Part shown: positions 24,160 through 32,904 of the stretch, piece by piece
Layout: each line of letters starts with the position of its first letter
Numbering within the stretch: the stretch's first letter is position 1
Origin: an uncultured Lachnospiraceae bacterium
GTDB taxonomy: Bacteria > Bacillota > Clostridia > Lachnospirales > Lachnospiraceae
Length of the DNA stretch: 32,935 bases
NCBI GenBank assembly: GCA_900314295.1
Contig: OMUU01000085.1
Span: forward strand, 1 to 32,935
Direction of reading: 5' to 3'
The notes under the pieces: generated by a model
Database searches by the model: none
Seen by the model: only the letters and a program-made list of their open reading frames with translations
Told to the model about the DNA's origin: nothing
Program-made: the position numbers and the translations under genes

Positions 24160-25188
24160 TTATTCTGTGCGCTGATTCTGTCCGGATCTATCGGACGAAA
24201 GCCGTTTGCGGATCCGGATATCCTCGCCGGAGATATGAATCAGACGGTATGAACCCATTATACGTGAAAAGGTACGCTCTGAGAAGGCTTCCCGAACCTT
24301 CATGATCGAAAGATTCGTCGAGATGATCGTTGATTTTTTCTGAAGAATCCTCTCATTTACGATGAGAAAAAGCTCAGATGTGACAAAATTATTCAGCATT
24401 TCCGTGCCGAGATCGTCGATGATGAGAAGATCACAGGCATATACAGTCTCGTAGGTATCTTTCAGGTTTTCATCGGAATGAAACTTGTATCTGCTCATGA
24501 GGTCAAACAGATCATAGGCGGTCAGATAGAGAACACTGCAGCCGAGGTCCAGAACACCCTTTGCAATTGCATGAGACAGATGCGTTTTGCCGACGCCGAC
24601 GTCTCCGTAGAAGAAGAGATTTTCCGGCGTATTGTTTGTGAGATTTTTTCGAAAATCTCTTACAAAATTCCGGGAAAGCGCCAGAGCATTCTGGGCTTCC
24701 CAGTAATAGGAATTCTGGTTCACCTTGCTGAAGGAATCCTTCGGATAGTACTTGAGAGAAAAATTGTCAAAGGTGTCAGATTCCAGAACATCCTTCAGAT
24801 TTGATGCGGAATAAAGCAGGTCGATCTCCATCTGACGGAAACAGCTGCATTTTCGGTTCCCGACGTACCCGGTGTCGTGACAGAGAGGACAGTCATATTG
24901 CGGTTCCAGATAGTCCTCCGGATACCCATTCGAGAGAAGGAGCGCGCGGCGCTCCTCGGCGAGGTCACGAATTGCCCCGTCCGTGTCGAGATCACTTCCG
25001 TTCGGATCGCCCAGAAGAAAGAGCGCTTTCCGAACAGACACAGAGGCAATCTCGGCGTCGATTTCGGGGAGGCGGGGGATCTTCGCATAAACCTCTTGCT
25101 TTCTACGGTCCAGATTTCTCCGGTTCTTGAGCTGTTTCTGGCTGTAAATGCGCATGATAGCATCATATTGTGAATTGGACAGAGGCAT
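24160..25188 (-). CDS. dnaC: DnaC/DnaI-like helicase loader ATPase
   Basis: The 342-residue AAA+ protein fits the DnaC/DnaI helicase loaders that place the replicative helicase on DNA. The N-terminal part holds a zinc site with Cys100, Cys103, Cys114 and Cys116 (CPLCHDTG ... RKCSCF). The ATPase domain shows Walker A GDVGVGKTH (195-203), Walker B LLIIDDLGTE (254-263), sensor I STNLS and an Arg-finger region FSERTFSRIMG. The ATG at 25188 follows AGGAGG. It lies 53 bases downstream of the DnaD-domain gene, a common pairing in Clostridia where DnaD-type proteins help loading at the origin or during restart. It could be called dnaI by Bacillus naming. Confidence 0.93.
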   Translation of the reverse strand: MPLSNSQYDAIMRIYSQKQLKNRRNLDRRKQEVYAKIPRLPEIDAEIASVSVRKALFLLGDPNGSDLDTDGAIRDLAEERRALLLSNGYPEDYLEPQYDCPLCHDTGYVGNRKCSCFRQMEIDLLYSASNLKDVLESDTFDNFSLKYYPKDSFSKVNQNSYYWEAQNALALSRNFVRDFRKNLTNNTPENLFFYGDVGVGKTHLSHAIAKGVLDLGCSVLYLTAYDLFDLMSRYKFHSDENLKDTYETVYACDLLIIDDLGTEMLNNFVTSELFLIVNERILQKKSTIISTNLSIMKVREAFSERTFSRIMGSYRLIHISGEDIRIRKRLSSDRSGQNQRTE

Positions 25189-25241
25189 ATTCCCTCCTAT
25201 CGGTGCCTGATTTCAGGCACAATTGCGGATAAAGTCCGGAA

Positions 25242-26345
25242 TTACCCGGACGTTTCCGATTGCTGATTCAGGAGAAGCTCCTGCTCGAGCCGGTCAAAAT
25301 CATAATCCCGCTGGTGGAAATTTTCGTTGAAACGGGTTGACGATTTCGACAGATCTTTCTTTTCCCGGCCCGGAGTGGAAGAGGAAGCCTGGGATCCGGA
25401 GGATGCGTGCGACTGACGATAGACGGAATCAAGCTTCTGAATATCCTCCGGGGAGTGAACGCCGGCCTTATTCCAGTCGGACAGGATGCGGTCCGCATAG
25501 GAAAAGGAAGGCTGTCCGGTCTGCCGGATTGTCCGACTGGCTGCCTCCCGGATGAGATCCATGGGCATTGCGTATTCCTTGAGCCATTTGTCCATGGTTT
25601 TAACCTCGTCCGGAATCGGGTTCCGGTTCCGGATGCCAAAGGCGCGGAAAATGGCGAAGTACTTGTCCTTTCGGGAGCTGGAGTACTCCTTTGCCGCCTG
25701 TACGGTCGTGAGCTTTTCATCATTCCAGGCCAGTCCGACCTTCTCGATGTAATTCATGTTCCTGCCGCCTCTCGACACGCAGTATTCCACCAGATAATCG
25801 ATCAGATCCACCGGAAAATGAAGAACATCGTAGAAATACAGGATCCGGCGCATATCCGTTGCGCTCAGAGGATGACCGATATATTGCTCAGTGAAAAAAA
25901 GAATCTGACGGACGTCCTCGTTGTCCTTCAATTCCCTTGCGCGGGCAGAGGAAATCTGTGCGGGAACCGGTTTTTTCTCCGGCGATTCCGGGGACTTTTT
26001 TTCTGAGGGTTCCTCCGGTACGTACTGTGTCTTCTGAAGAGAAGGCTGGATCGGGAGAAGCTCAATTCTTTCGAGGTCTCTCTCTTTGCCGCGGTAGGAA
26101 AGATTCAAAAGCCCGGCCTGCTGCCAATAGCGGAGAGCGCGGAGCACATCCTTCTCCGTGCATGAAAAAACATCCGCAAGGGAGGATAGGGTAGGATTAA
26201 AATCCTGCCGGTGCACACTCCGGAGCAGATAAAGATAGATTTTTACAAAGTCACCGTTTGCACGGGGCATATAATAATCGATAAAGTCGTCTGCCAGAAG
26301 TGTCATTCCGGCGAGACGACTGTCCTTAATGGTCAATAAACCCAT
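25242..26345 (-). CDS. DnaD-domain replication initiation protein
   Basis: The 367-residue protein has an N-terminal winged-helix type region (KDSRLAGMTLLADDFIDYYMPRANGDFVKIYLYLLRSVHR ... LSSLADVFSCTEKDVLRALRYWQQAGLL), a charged Pro/Glu/Lys linker (about 115-150) and two DnaD-like C-terminal parts containing YIEKVGLAWNDEKLTT and YADRILSDWNKAGVHSPEDIQKLD. The motif with Tyr, Ile and the W of AWN and DWN is typical of DnaD/DnaB domains that bind DNA during primosome assembly. The frame extends upstream into murC, but ATG 26345 has GCAGGTGA ahead and lies 14 bases after the murC stop. Next gene is the helicase loader. The C-terminus (about 300-367) is Ser/Gln-rich and variable. Confidence 0.9.
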   Translation of the reverse strand: MGLLTIKDSRLAGMTLLADDFIDYYMPRANGDFVKIYLYLLRSVHRQDFNPTLSSLADVFSCTEKDVLRALRYWQQAGLLNLSYRGKERDLERIELLPIQPSLQKTQYVPEEPSEKKSPESPEKKPVPAQISSARARELKDNEDVRQILFFTEQYIGHPLSATDMRRILYFYDVLHFPVDLIDYLVEYCVSRGGRNMNYIEKVGLAWNDEKLTTVQAAKEYSSSRKDKYFAIFRAFGIRNRNPIPDEVKTMDKWLKEYAMPMDLIREAASRTIRQTGQPSFSYADRILSDWNKAGVHSPEDIQKLDSVYRQSHASSGSQASSSTPGREKKDLSKSSTRFNENFHQRDYDFDRLEQELLLNQQSETSG

Positions 26346-26359
26346 AAATATCACCTGCG

Positions 26360-27739
26360 TCAGTCGATCAGGTCCTCCCCGACCTGAACAATGTTTCCGG
26401 CTCCCATGGTGATCACAAGATCTCCGTCCTTGACATTTGCGCACAGGAAATCTTCGATCTCGTCAAAGGACGGGAAATAATCGCAGTCTGTCCCGAGCTT
26501 TTGGATCTCGGCCTGAAGGTCTCTGGAAGATACACCGTAGATGTCCAGCTCCCGCGCCGCATAAATATCCGCCAGCACGACATGATCCGCAATGGACAAG
26601 GCCTCCGCGAACTGAGGGAGAAGCGCCTTGGTTCTGGTATAGGTGTGGGGCTGGAACACACACCAGATTGTCTCATGGGGGACACGCTCTGCGGTGTGCA
26701 GCGTCGCCTTAATCTCGGTCGGATGATGCGCATAGTCATCAATGATGGTGGCACCGCACTTCATCTTCCCTTTGTACTCGAAGCGGCGGTTTGTGCCATG
26801 AAAACTCTCAAATCCACTCTCGATGGTGGCAGCATCTATGCCAAGCTCTCGTGCAAGAGCAATAGCAGCAAGCGCGTTGCTTACGTTATGTGCCCCGGGC
26901 ACCTGAAGAGAAAAATTGCCGATCGGATTGCCCTTGTACAGCGCACGGAAGGAAGCGTTGCCCCTCTTGTCATAGGTTACAAGATCCGCGGTGTATTCCC
27001 CCTTGTTGCTCATGGAGAAGGTGATGATCTTGCAATTAAGTCCGCGTGTGATCATTTTGCAGGCAGGGTCGTCCGCGTTGATGATCAATACCCCGTCATC
27101 CGGGAGAAGCTCTGCAAATTTGCGGAAGGAATGACGGATATCGTCCAGATCCTTAAAGAAATCCAGATGATCCGCATCAATGTCGAGAATGATACTGATC
27201 TTCGGGAAGAAACTCAGGAAACTGTTCGTGTACTCACAGGCCTCCATGAGAAAGGCGTTATTGCTGCCAATCCGGTAATTGCCCTTGATCAGAGGCAGAA
27301 TGCCGCCGACGGAGATCGTCGGATCCATATCGGCCGCCATGAGAATGTGGGCCGCCATGGAGGTCGTCGTGGTCTTGCCGTGGGTTCCGGATACACAGAT
27401 CGGAATCTTGTAATTCTTCATCATCTGGCCGAGAAGCTGGGCCCTTGTAAGAAGAGGGATCTTCTTGTCAACGGCAGCCGCATACTCCGGATTACTCGGA
27501 TGAATAGCCGCGGTATATACGACGACATCAATATTGTCGGTGATGTTTGCAGCAACCTGCTGATAAGCGATGTCAGCGCCGGCGGCCGTCAGACGGTCCG
27601 TCAGCTCTGATTCGTGAGAATCGGAACCGGAAACGGCGAACCCTTCCTTTAGAAGGATCGCGGCAAGTCCGCTCATACTGATTCCGCCAATGCCGATAAA
27701 GTGCACGTGGCACGGTTTTTCAAAATTTATTTTATACAT
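26360..27739 (-). CDS. murC: UDP-N-acetylmuramate--L-alanine ligase
   Basis: The 459-residue product joins L-Ala to UDP-MurNAc with ATP in peptidoglycan precursor synthesis in the cytoplasm. Motifs seen are the N-terminal GIGGISMSG (16-24), the Mur ligase P-loop GTHGKTTTT (118-126), NADDP, HGTNRRFEYKG, DDYAHHPTEIKATL and the C-terminal GAGNIVQVGEDL. Length is as expected. The frame opens further upstream, but ATG 27739 fits the family; GGAG lies about 11 bases ahead, a slightly long spacing. It is the first gene of the minus-strand set that continues with the DnaD-domain gene 14 bases later, so wall synthesis and replication genes share a transcript. Confidence 0.96.
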   Translation of the reverse strand: MYKINFEKPCHVHFIGIGGISMSGLAAILLKEGFAVSGSDSHESELTDRLTAAGADIAYQQVAANITDNIDVVVYTAAIHPSNPEYAAAVDKKIPLLTRAQLLGQMMKNYKIPICVSGTHGKTTTTSMAAHILMAADMDPTISVGGILPLIKGNYRIGSNNAFLMEACEYTNSFLSFFPKISIILDIDADHLDFFKDLDDIRHSFRKFAELLPDDGVLIINADDPACKMITRGLNCKIITFSMSNKGEYTADLVTYDKRGNASFRALYKGNPIGNFSLQVPGAHNVSNALAAIALARELGIDAATIESGFESFHGTNRRFEYKGKMKCGATIIDDYAHHPTEIKATLHTAERVPHETIWCVFQPHTYTRTKALLPQFAEALSIADHVVLADIYAARELDIYGVSSRDLQAEIQKLGTDCDYFPSFDEIEDFLCANVKDGDLVITMGAGNIVQVGEDLID

Positions 27740-27780
27740 GGTATGGATAACTCCTTTATTTCTGCCAATACAGCGTATCA

Positions 27781-27809
27781 ATTATACCCTTGCATATGCG
27801 ATATTTCAA
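27781..27809 (-). promoter_or_regulatory. Promoter of murC
   Basis: On the minus strand TTGAAA (27809-27804), 17-base spacer, perfect TATAAT (27786-27781). It gives a short leader of about 35 bases. Confidence 0.85.
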
Positions 27810-27926
27810 GCAGGCACCGGAGGTGAAACTGACGAATTTCCCGTGCACAAGACTATACGAAAAGACATTGTTTTCGGCAAAAGTGATAAAAAACCGACAA
27901 AAGGGATTGAAAAATTATTTAAAATG

Positions 27927-27976
27927 TTCACTTTTGAAAATGACTATGATATAATCTTTTTATCGATATAATCTTT
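27927..27976 (+). promoter_or_regulatory. Promoter region of glgC with duplicated -10
   Basis: GATATAATCTTT occurs twice (27948-27959 and 27965-27976), so two TATAAT boxes lie 17 bases apart. Only the first (27950-27955) has a partial -35 (TTCACT, 27927-27932) at 17 bases. Confidence 0.6.
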
Positions 27977-27995
27977 CAAGACAAGAGGTGATTCC

Positions 27996-29273
27996 ATGGT
28001 CAAAAAAGAAATGATCGCCATGATCCTGGCCGGAGGGCAGGGAAGCAGGCTTGGTGTGCTTACTTCCAAGGTCGCGAAGCCGGCGGTGGAATTTGGCGGG
28101 AAGTACAGAATCATTGATTTCCCTCTCAGTAACTGTATTAATTCCGGAATCGATACGGTGGGTGTACTGACACAGTATCAGCCGCTGAGGCTGAACAGTC
28201 ATATCGGAATAGGAATCCCGTGGGATTTGGACCGGAATGTCGGGGGTGTCACTGTTCTTCCGCCATATGAGAAGAATACAGATACCGAGTGGTATACCGG
28301 AACCGCAAATGCAATTTTTCAGAATCTGGCGTATATGGAGTCCTATAATCCGGAATATGTTCTGATTCTGGGCGGTGATCACATTTACAAGATGGATTAT
28401 GAGGTGATGCTGGACTTTCACAGAGCAAACAAGGCGGATGTCACGATTGCGTGCATGCCTGTTCCGATGGAGGAGGCAAGTCGTTTCGGAATTATGATCA
28501 CGGACGGCAAGGGGAGGATAACCGAGTTTGAGGAGAAACCGGAGCACCCGAGGAGCAATCTCGCTTCCATGGGGATTTATATTTTCTCCTGGAAGACCTT
28601 GAAGGAATCCCTGCTTGCACTCAGAGATCAGCCGGGATGTGATTTTGGCAAGCATATTCTGCCGTATTGCCGGGATAAGGGGAGCCGTTTGTTCGCATAT
28701 GAGTTCAACGGCTACTGGAAGGATGTCGGAACGCTTGGCTCGTACTGGCAGGCGAATATGGAACTGATTGACATTATCCCGGAATTTAATCTCTATGAGG
28801 AATACTGGAGGATCTATACAAAGGGAGATATTATCCGGCCGCAGTATATATCCGAAAGCGGGCTCGCAGACCGCTGTATCATTGGCGAAGGGGCGGAGAT
28901 ATGCGGAGAGGTTCACAATTCGGTGATCGGTCCGGGCGTCACGATCCGGGAAGGCGCTGTCGTCAGGGATTCCATCATCATGCGGCGAGCGACAATCGGA
29001 GCGGGGACGAAGATTGAAAAGGCGATTATTGCCGAGCAGGCGCACATCGGCGATGGCTGCCGGATCGGTATCGGTGAAGAAGCACCGAATGTCTTTAAAC
29101 CGAATATCTACGCCTTCGGTCTTGCAACGATCGGCGAGGATACGGTGATTCCAGACGGCATCACCGTCGGGAAGAACACCGTGATTTCGGGAAGGACGGT
29201 GCCGGAAGACTATGAAAACGGTACACTTCCCGGAGGAGGAGCGCTGATCAGGGAGGACGGTGATATCCTATGA
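27996..29273 (+). CDS. glgC: Glucose-1-phosphate adenylyltransferase, catalytic subunit GlgC
   Basis: The 425-residue enzyme makes ADP-glucose and pyrophosphate from glucose 1-phosphate and ATP, the first step of glycogen synthesis. It has the nucleotide loop GGQGSRLG (13-20) with [28 protein letters not shown], the catalytic Asp in [10 protein letters not shown] (126-135), Lys181 in FEEKP and the left-handed beta-helix C-terminus with hexapeptide-like repeats (about 295-400). AGAGGTG at 27984-27990 precedes the ATG. The stop codon overlaps the glgD start by four bases (ATGA), so the two subunits are translationally coupled. In Firmicutes the active enzyme is a GlgC/GlgD mix. Confidence 0.97.
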   Translation: MVKKEMIAMILAGGQGSRLGVLTSKVAKPAVEFGGKYRIIDFPLSNCINSGIDTVGVLTQYQPLRLNSHIGIGIPWDLDRNVGGVTVLPPYEKNTDTEWYTGTANAIFQNLAYMESYNPEYVLILGGDHIYKMDYEVMLDFHRANKADVTIACMPVPMEEASRFGIMITDGKGRITEFEEKPEHPRSNLASMGIYIFSWKTLKESLLALRDQPGCDFGKHILPYCRDKGSRLFAYEFNGYWKDVGTLGSYWQANMELIDIIPEFNLYEEYWRIYTKGDIIRPQYISESGLADRCIIGEGAEICGEVHNSVIGPGVTIREGAVVRDSIIMRRATIGAGTKIEKAIIAEQAHIGDGCRIGIGEEAPNVFKPNIYAFGLATIGEDTVIPDGITVGKNTVISGRTVPEDYENGTLPGGGALIREDGDIL

Positions 29274-30385
29274 GAGCATTGGGAATAATTCTTGCAGGCG
29301 GAAACAGCAATCGGATGCGGGAGCTCTCAGAGAAGAGGTGTATCGCCGCCATGCCGGTTGCGGGGAGCTACCGGAGCATTGATTTTGCACTGAGCAGCAT
29401 GACGAATTCACATGTTCAGAAAGTGGCTGTGCTTACGCAGTACAATGCAAGGTCTCTGAACAACCATCTGATGTCGTCGAAGTGGTGGGATTTCGGCAGA
29501 AAACAGGGAGGTCTGTATGTTTTCACGCCCACGGTTACGTCGACGAACAACTGGTGGTACCGCGGAACCGCAGATGCTATTTACCAGAACATCCAGTGGC
29601 TGAAGGAGAGCCATGAGCCTTACGTCATCATTGCTTCCGGCGATGGAATCTACAAGCTGGATTTCAACAAGGTGCTGGAGTATCATATCGCGAAGCGTGC
29701 GGATATCACCATTGTCTGCACGGAGTGCCATGATGATGATCCGAACCGTTTTGGCGTACTGAAGATGAACGAGGACTACCGCATAGAGGAGTTCGAGGAA
29801 AAACCTATGGTTTCAGATTCGAGCTTGATTTCAACCGGAATCTATGTTATAAGAAGGAGACAGTTAATAGAGCTCCTTGAGCGATGCGCACAAGAAGGGC
29901 GGTATGACCTGGTTAAGGATATCTTTATCCGTTACAAGAATTTGAAACGGATTTATGGATATAAAATAAATACCTATTGGAGTAACATTGCGACGGTGGA
30001 GTCCTATTATAGAACAAATATGGATTTCCTCAAACCGGAGGTAAGGGATTTCTTCTTCAATCAGTATCCCGAGATCTATTCAAAGATTGATGACCTCCCG
30101 CCGGCAAAATACAATCCTGGCAACATAGTGAAAAACAGTCTGATATCGAGTGGTTGTATCATTAATGGACAAGTTGAAAATTCTATTCTTTTCAAAGACG
30201 TATATGTAGGCAACAATTGTGTGATCAAGAATTCCATCGTCCTGAACAATGTGTACCTTGGGGATAATACTCACATTGAGAATTGTATCGTCGAAAGCCG
30301 CGATACAATAAGGGCGAACTCTTATTACTGCGGCGAAGACAGAATAAAGATCGTGGTCGAAAAGAACGAGAGATACGCGATCTGA
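29270..30385 (+). CDS. glgD: Glucose-1-phosphate adenylyltransferase, GlgD subunit
   Basis: The 371-residue protein is the GlgD partner of GlgC. It keeps the fold ([45 protein letters not shown], a beta-helix end with [27 protein letters not shown]) but the substrate loop is changed: [21 protein letters not shown] in place of the GlgC GxGxRL ... AKPAV, and the [10 protein letters not shown] motif reads [11 protein letters not shown]. This fits a regulatory, weakly active or inactive subunit that tunes GlgC. GGGAGG at about 29251-29256 lies 13 bases from the ATG, and coupling through the ATGA overlap probably helps. spoVG follows 31 bases later. Confidence 0.95.
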   Translation: MRALGIILAGGNSNRMRELSEKRCIAAMPVAGSYRSIDFALSSMTNSHVQKVAVLTQYNARSLNNHLMSSKWWDFGRKQGGLYVFTPTVTSTNNWWYRGTADAIYQNIQWLKESHEPYVIIASGDGIYKLDFNKVLEYHIAKRADITIVCTECHDDDPNRFGVLKMNEDYRIEEFEEKPMVSDSSLISTGIYVIRRRQLIELLERCAQEGRYDLVKDIFIRYKNLKRIYGYKINTYWSNIATVESYYRTNMDFLKPEVRDFFFNQYPEIYSKIDDLPPAKYNPGNIVKNSLISSGCIINGQVENSILFKDVYVGNNCVIKNSIVLNNVYLGDNTHIENCIVESRDTIRANSYYCGEDRIKIVVEKNERYAI

Positions 30386-30416
30386 AATGCCTGCTGAACG
30401 CGGGAGAAGGAGCCTT

Positions 30417-30689
30417 ATGCAGATCACAGATGTCAGAGTACGTAAAGTAACAAAAGAAGGAAAGATGAAGGCGGTTGTTTCCATAACCTTCGATGATGAA
30501 TTCGCTGTCCACGATATCAAGATTATCGAAGGCGAAAAGGGATTGTTTATAGCAATGCCAAGCAGGAAGACAACAGACGGAGAATACAGGGACATCGCTC
30601 ATCCGATCAATTCCGAGACGCGCGACAGAATTCAGAAGATTATTCTGGAGAAGTATGAAGAAGTGCTGGAACAGGATGAAGAACAGTGA
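30417..30689 (+). CDS. spoVG: Septation/RNA-binding regulator SpoVG
   Basis: This 90-residue protein is a full-length Spo[41 protein letters not shown], then the conserved [23 protein letters not shown]. Family members bind nucleic acid, especially RNA, and affect sporulation, septation, metabolism and virulence factors. The frame extends upstream to 30387, but ATG 30417 has GAAGGAG at 30405-30411 and matches the family start. It probably shares the glgCD transcript. A small perfect palindrome (30690-30702) follows the stop, then a terminator-like hairpin at 30781-30815. Confidence 0.96.
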   Translation: MQITDVRVRKVTKEGKMKAVVSITFDDEFAVHDIKIIEGEKGLFIAMPSRKTTDGEYRDIAHPINSETRDRIQKIILEKYEEVLEQDEEQ

Positions 30690-30702
30690 TTGGTAATACC
30701 AA
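30690..30702. repeat. Perfect 13-bp palindrome after spoVG
   Basis: TTGGTAATACCAA is a perfect inverted repeat around one A, immediately after the spoVG stop. It could be an operator for the next gene or chance. Confidence 0.4.
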
Positions 30703-30780
30703 TATCAAATCCCTTTTAATTAGGAAGAAACTGGTTTGTCATCACTCGGAACACAGGAAATTAAGATAATTGAGAAAATC

Positions 30781-30818
30781 AGAAAGCACCTGGCAGTGAC
30801 TGTCAGGTGCTTTCTGTG
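30781..30818 (+). terminator. Terminator after glgCD-spoVG
   Basis: AGAAAGCACCTGGCAG (30781-30796) pairs with CTGTCAGGTGCTTTCT (30800-30815), 16 bp with one G-U pair, loop TGA. The tail after the stem is weak in T, though TTTCT is in the stem itself. Confidence 0.7.
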
Positions 30819-30926
30819 TGCACCCGGCGGCATATTAGGCGGATCGGGCGTTAGACGAAAGCAATGTGCAGCGGGTTTCCGGATGCCGGGTCCGGGTCCA
30901 TCCGGGGAATGCAAAGAGAGGGGAAA

Positions 30927-32372
30927 ATGAAGCTTCCATACGAGTTTGATGAGAGAATGAAAAAAATGCTTGGCGAGGAATATTCGGATTTCATGGCAAG
31001 CTATGACAGGCCGAGACTTCGCGGGCTTCGTGTGAATACGATGAAAATCACACCGGAGGAATTTGAGACAATCGCTCCCTTTCCGGTCAAAAAAGTTCCG
31101 TGGGTGTCGGATGGATTCATCTATCCGAATGATGTGTTTCCGGCACGGCATCCGTACTACGCGGCGGGGGTGTATTATCTTCAGGAACCGAGCGCAATGA
31201 CGCCGGCGAGCCGTCTTCCGATAGAAGCAGGTGATCGGGTGCTGGATCTCTGCGCCGCTCCGGGAGGCAAAGCGACGGAGCTGGCTGCAAAGCTCAGAGG
31301 GACGGGAATCCTGGTGGCAAATGATGCGAGTAATTCCAGAGCGAAGGCATTGCTGCGAAACCTGGAGCTGTTCGGCACGGAGAATATGTTTGTGACAAAC
31401 GAGATGCCGGAGCGGCTCTCTGGTGTATTCTCCGGCTATTTCGACAAGATCCTCGTGGATGCGCCGTGTTCCGGCGAAGGAATGTTCCGGAAGGACCCGG
31501 ACGTTGCGGAAACCTGGAGTCCGGAGCGCGTCCGTTATTTTGCCTCTCAGCAGCGGAATATCCTGGAAAATGCAAGAAAAATGCTGAAACCGGGAGGGTA
31601 TCTGATGTATTCCACCTGCACGTTTTCGCCGGAAGAGGACGAGCAGATGATCAGCTGGTTTATCAACACATACCCGGATCTGTCGCTCCAGGAGATGGAA
31701 GGATATTCCGGATTTTCAGAGGGAAGACCGGATTGGGCGGATGGCAATCCGGAACTTCGGAAATGTGTGAGGATCTGGCCGCATAGAATGGATGGAGAAG
31801 GCCATTTTCTGGCGTTAATGCGAAGAGATTTATCTTCGGGTTCGGATAGAGAGGATTCGGGAGCCGCCTTACACGGCAGAGAAAAGAAGAGGACATCTAG
31901 GGGCAGGGTTTCGGGAAGGACCAGAGAGAGGCAGACGCTTTCGTCTGATATCCGCCCGGATTCGGAGCAGCTGGAGCTGCTCAGGGAGTTCCTGCCTCAG
32001 GCGGAGACGGGCAGAATCGAGCGGCGTTCCGATAAGGGCTATTATGTACAGGAGCTGCCTGACGGAGCGGGAAAGTTGAATTTTCTGCGAAATGGGCTCT
32101 ATCTGGGAGAATGGAAGAAAAAAAGGTTCGAACCATCGCAGCCGCTCGCCATGGCGAAGCGCCCGGAAGAATTCGAAAATGTTTTTTCTATGAAGCCCGA
32201 TGATGAAAGAATTGCCCGTTATCTTCACGGCGAGACGATCCAGACAGACCCGAAAAGAGAGAGGGTCAGCAGCGGGTGGAATCTTATTTGCGTGGATCGC
32301 TTCCCGATCGGATGGGGAAAATACGCGAACGGGATCATCAAGAATAAATATGCAGCTTCCTGGAGAAGGTGA
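30927..32372 (+). CDS. RsmB/RsmF/NOP-family RNA cytosine-C5 methyltransferase
   Basis: The 481-residue protein is a SAM-dependent m5C RNA methyltransferase, probably acting on 16S rRNA (RsmF-like). Seen are the N-terminal RLRGLRVNTMK, SAM motif I DLCAAPGGKAT (107-117), the Asp and Cys of DAPCSGEGMFRKDP (Cys181) and the catalytic Cys231 in STCTFSPEEDE. A basic, low-complexity linker (about 300-345, many Arg and Ser) leads to the RsmF-type C-terminal domain (YVQELPDGAGKLNFLRNGLYLGEWKKKRFEPSQPLAMA ... ERVSSGWNLICVDRFPIGWGK). The frame opens at 30864, but ATG 30927 with GAGAGGGG ahead fits the family. Without an NusB-like domain it is not RsmB proper. Exact target is not decided by sequence. Confidence 0.92.
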   Translation: MKLPYEFDERMKKMLGEEYSDFMASYDRPRLRGLRVNTMKITPEEFETIAPFPVKKVPWVSDGFIYPNDVFPARHPYYAAGVYYLQEPSAMTPASRLPIEAGDRVLDLCAAPGGKATELAAKLRGTGILVANDASNSRAKALLRNLELFGTENMFVTNEMPERLSGVFSGYFDKILVDAPCSGEGMFRKDPDVAETWSPERVRYFASQQRNILENARKMLKPGGYLMYSTCTFSPEEDEQMISWFINTYPDLSLQEMEGYSGFSEGRPDWADGNPELRKCVRIWPHRMDGEGHFLALMRRDLSSGSDREDSGAALHGREKKRTSRGRVSGRTRERQTLSSDIRPDSEQLELLREFLPQAETGRIERRSDKGYYVQELPDGAGKLNFLRNGLYLGEWKKKRFEPSQPLAMAKRPEEFENVFSMKPDDERIARYLHGETIQTDPKRERVSSGWNLICVDRFPIGWGKYANGIIKNKYAASWRR

Positions 32373-32523
32373 GTAAAAGATAAGCAGGTAACCATTTTGG
32401 GATACCAGGAGCGTTGCAGGAGTGCGCTGCAAGGTGTAATTCATAGCTTACACAGTATGTGCGCAGGAACTATACAGTATGCAATATGATATATTGCGTA
32501 AATATTTGACGGATATTGAGATG
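32373..32523. other. Intergenic, no gene seen
   Basis: No ORF is convincing. A small stem TTGCAG/CTGCAA lies around 32413-32431. An AT-rich stretch at 32470-32515 could hold a promoter for the structured element that follows, but no well-spaced pair of boxes is visible. Confidence 0.4.
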
Positions 32524-32526
32524 AGA

Positions 32527-32596
32527 GGTACACGGCAGAAGGAACTGCTCGGAGCGTGATGCTGTCCGGTGCAGGAAAATGCCGTGTACCTTTTTT
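32527..32596 (+). ncRNA. Structured RNA or long terminator of unknown class
   Basis: GGTACACGGCA (32527-32537) and TGCCGTGTACC (32580-32590) form a perfect 11-bp stem followed by six T. The 42-base interior folds again: CTGC with GCAG and CGGA with TCCG, leaving a purine-rich internal loop (GAAGGAA on one side, GAAAA on the other). This is more elaborate than a normal terminator. It may end the methyltransferase transcript or be an independent small RNA or riboswitch-like element. I recognise no known family. Confidence 0.5.
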
Positions 32597-32904
32597 GGAG
32601 AAAGCATTCCACGATACGAAGAAGCCCCGGAGTTGCTTCACCCGGCGATTCCGGTCCGAAATCGAAGGCGCTGTGGGATAGCATCATGGGAATGCCCGGA
32701 TACGCCGGCTGGTGACCGGCAATAGGGAGAAAGGAAAAGAAGAATAGAAACGGTGATGAACTCCGAGAAAGGACTGGCATAGATGTTGATAAAATATATC
32801 AGCAGAATTATTTTTGTAAGAATGTAGAAAGCAGTGGCATAATTCTATGCCTTGAAGTATACTGATTATAACAAAATAGCCATAGAGAATAAAAACACCC
32901 CCGG
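32597..32904. other. Intergenic, no gene seen
   Basis: No supported coding frame; a 75-codon frame on the minus strand (32684-32911) lacks a convincing RBS and has a composition unlike the neighbours. A hairpin GGCATA-ATTC-TATGCC lies at 32836-32851. Confidence 0.4.

Noticed and set aside
26501-27610. 369-codon plus-strand frame opposite murC
   Set aside because: No motif or RBS; murC on the other strand is unambiguous.
27960-29045. 361-codon minus-strand frame opposite glgC
   Set aside because: A shadow of glgC; no start context or family features.
30815-30835. CCCGGCGG as a dispersed motif (also near 7191, 11391 and in part 32641)
   Set aside because: Only 8 to 11 shared bases in GC-rich spacers; chance occurrence is plausible, so I did not call a repeat family.
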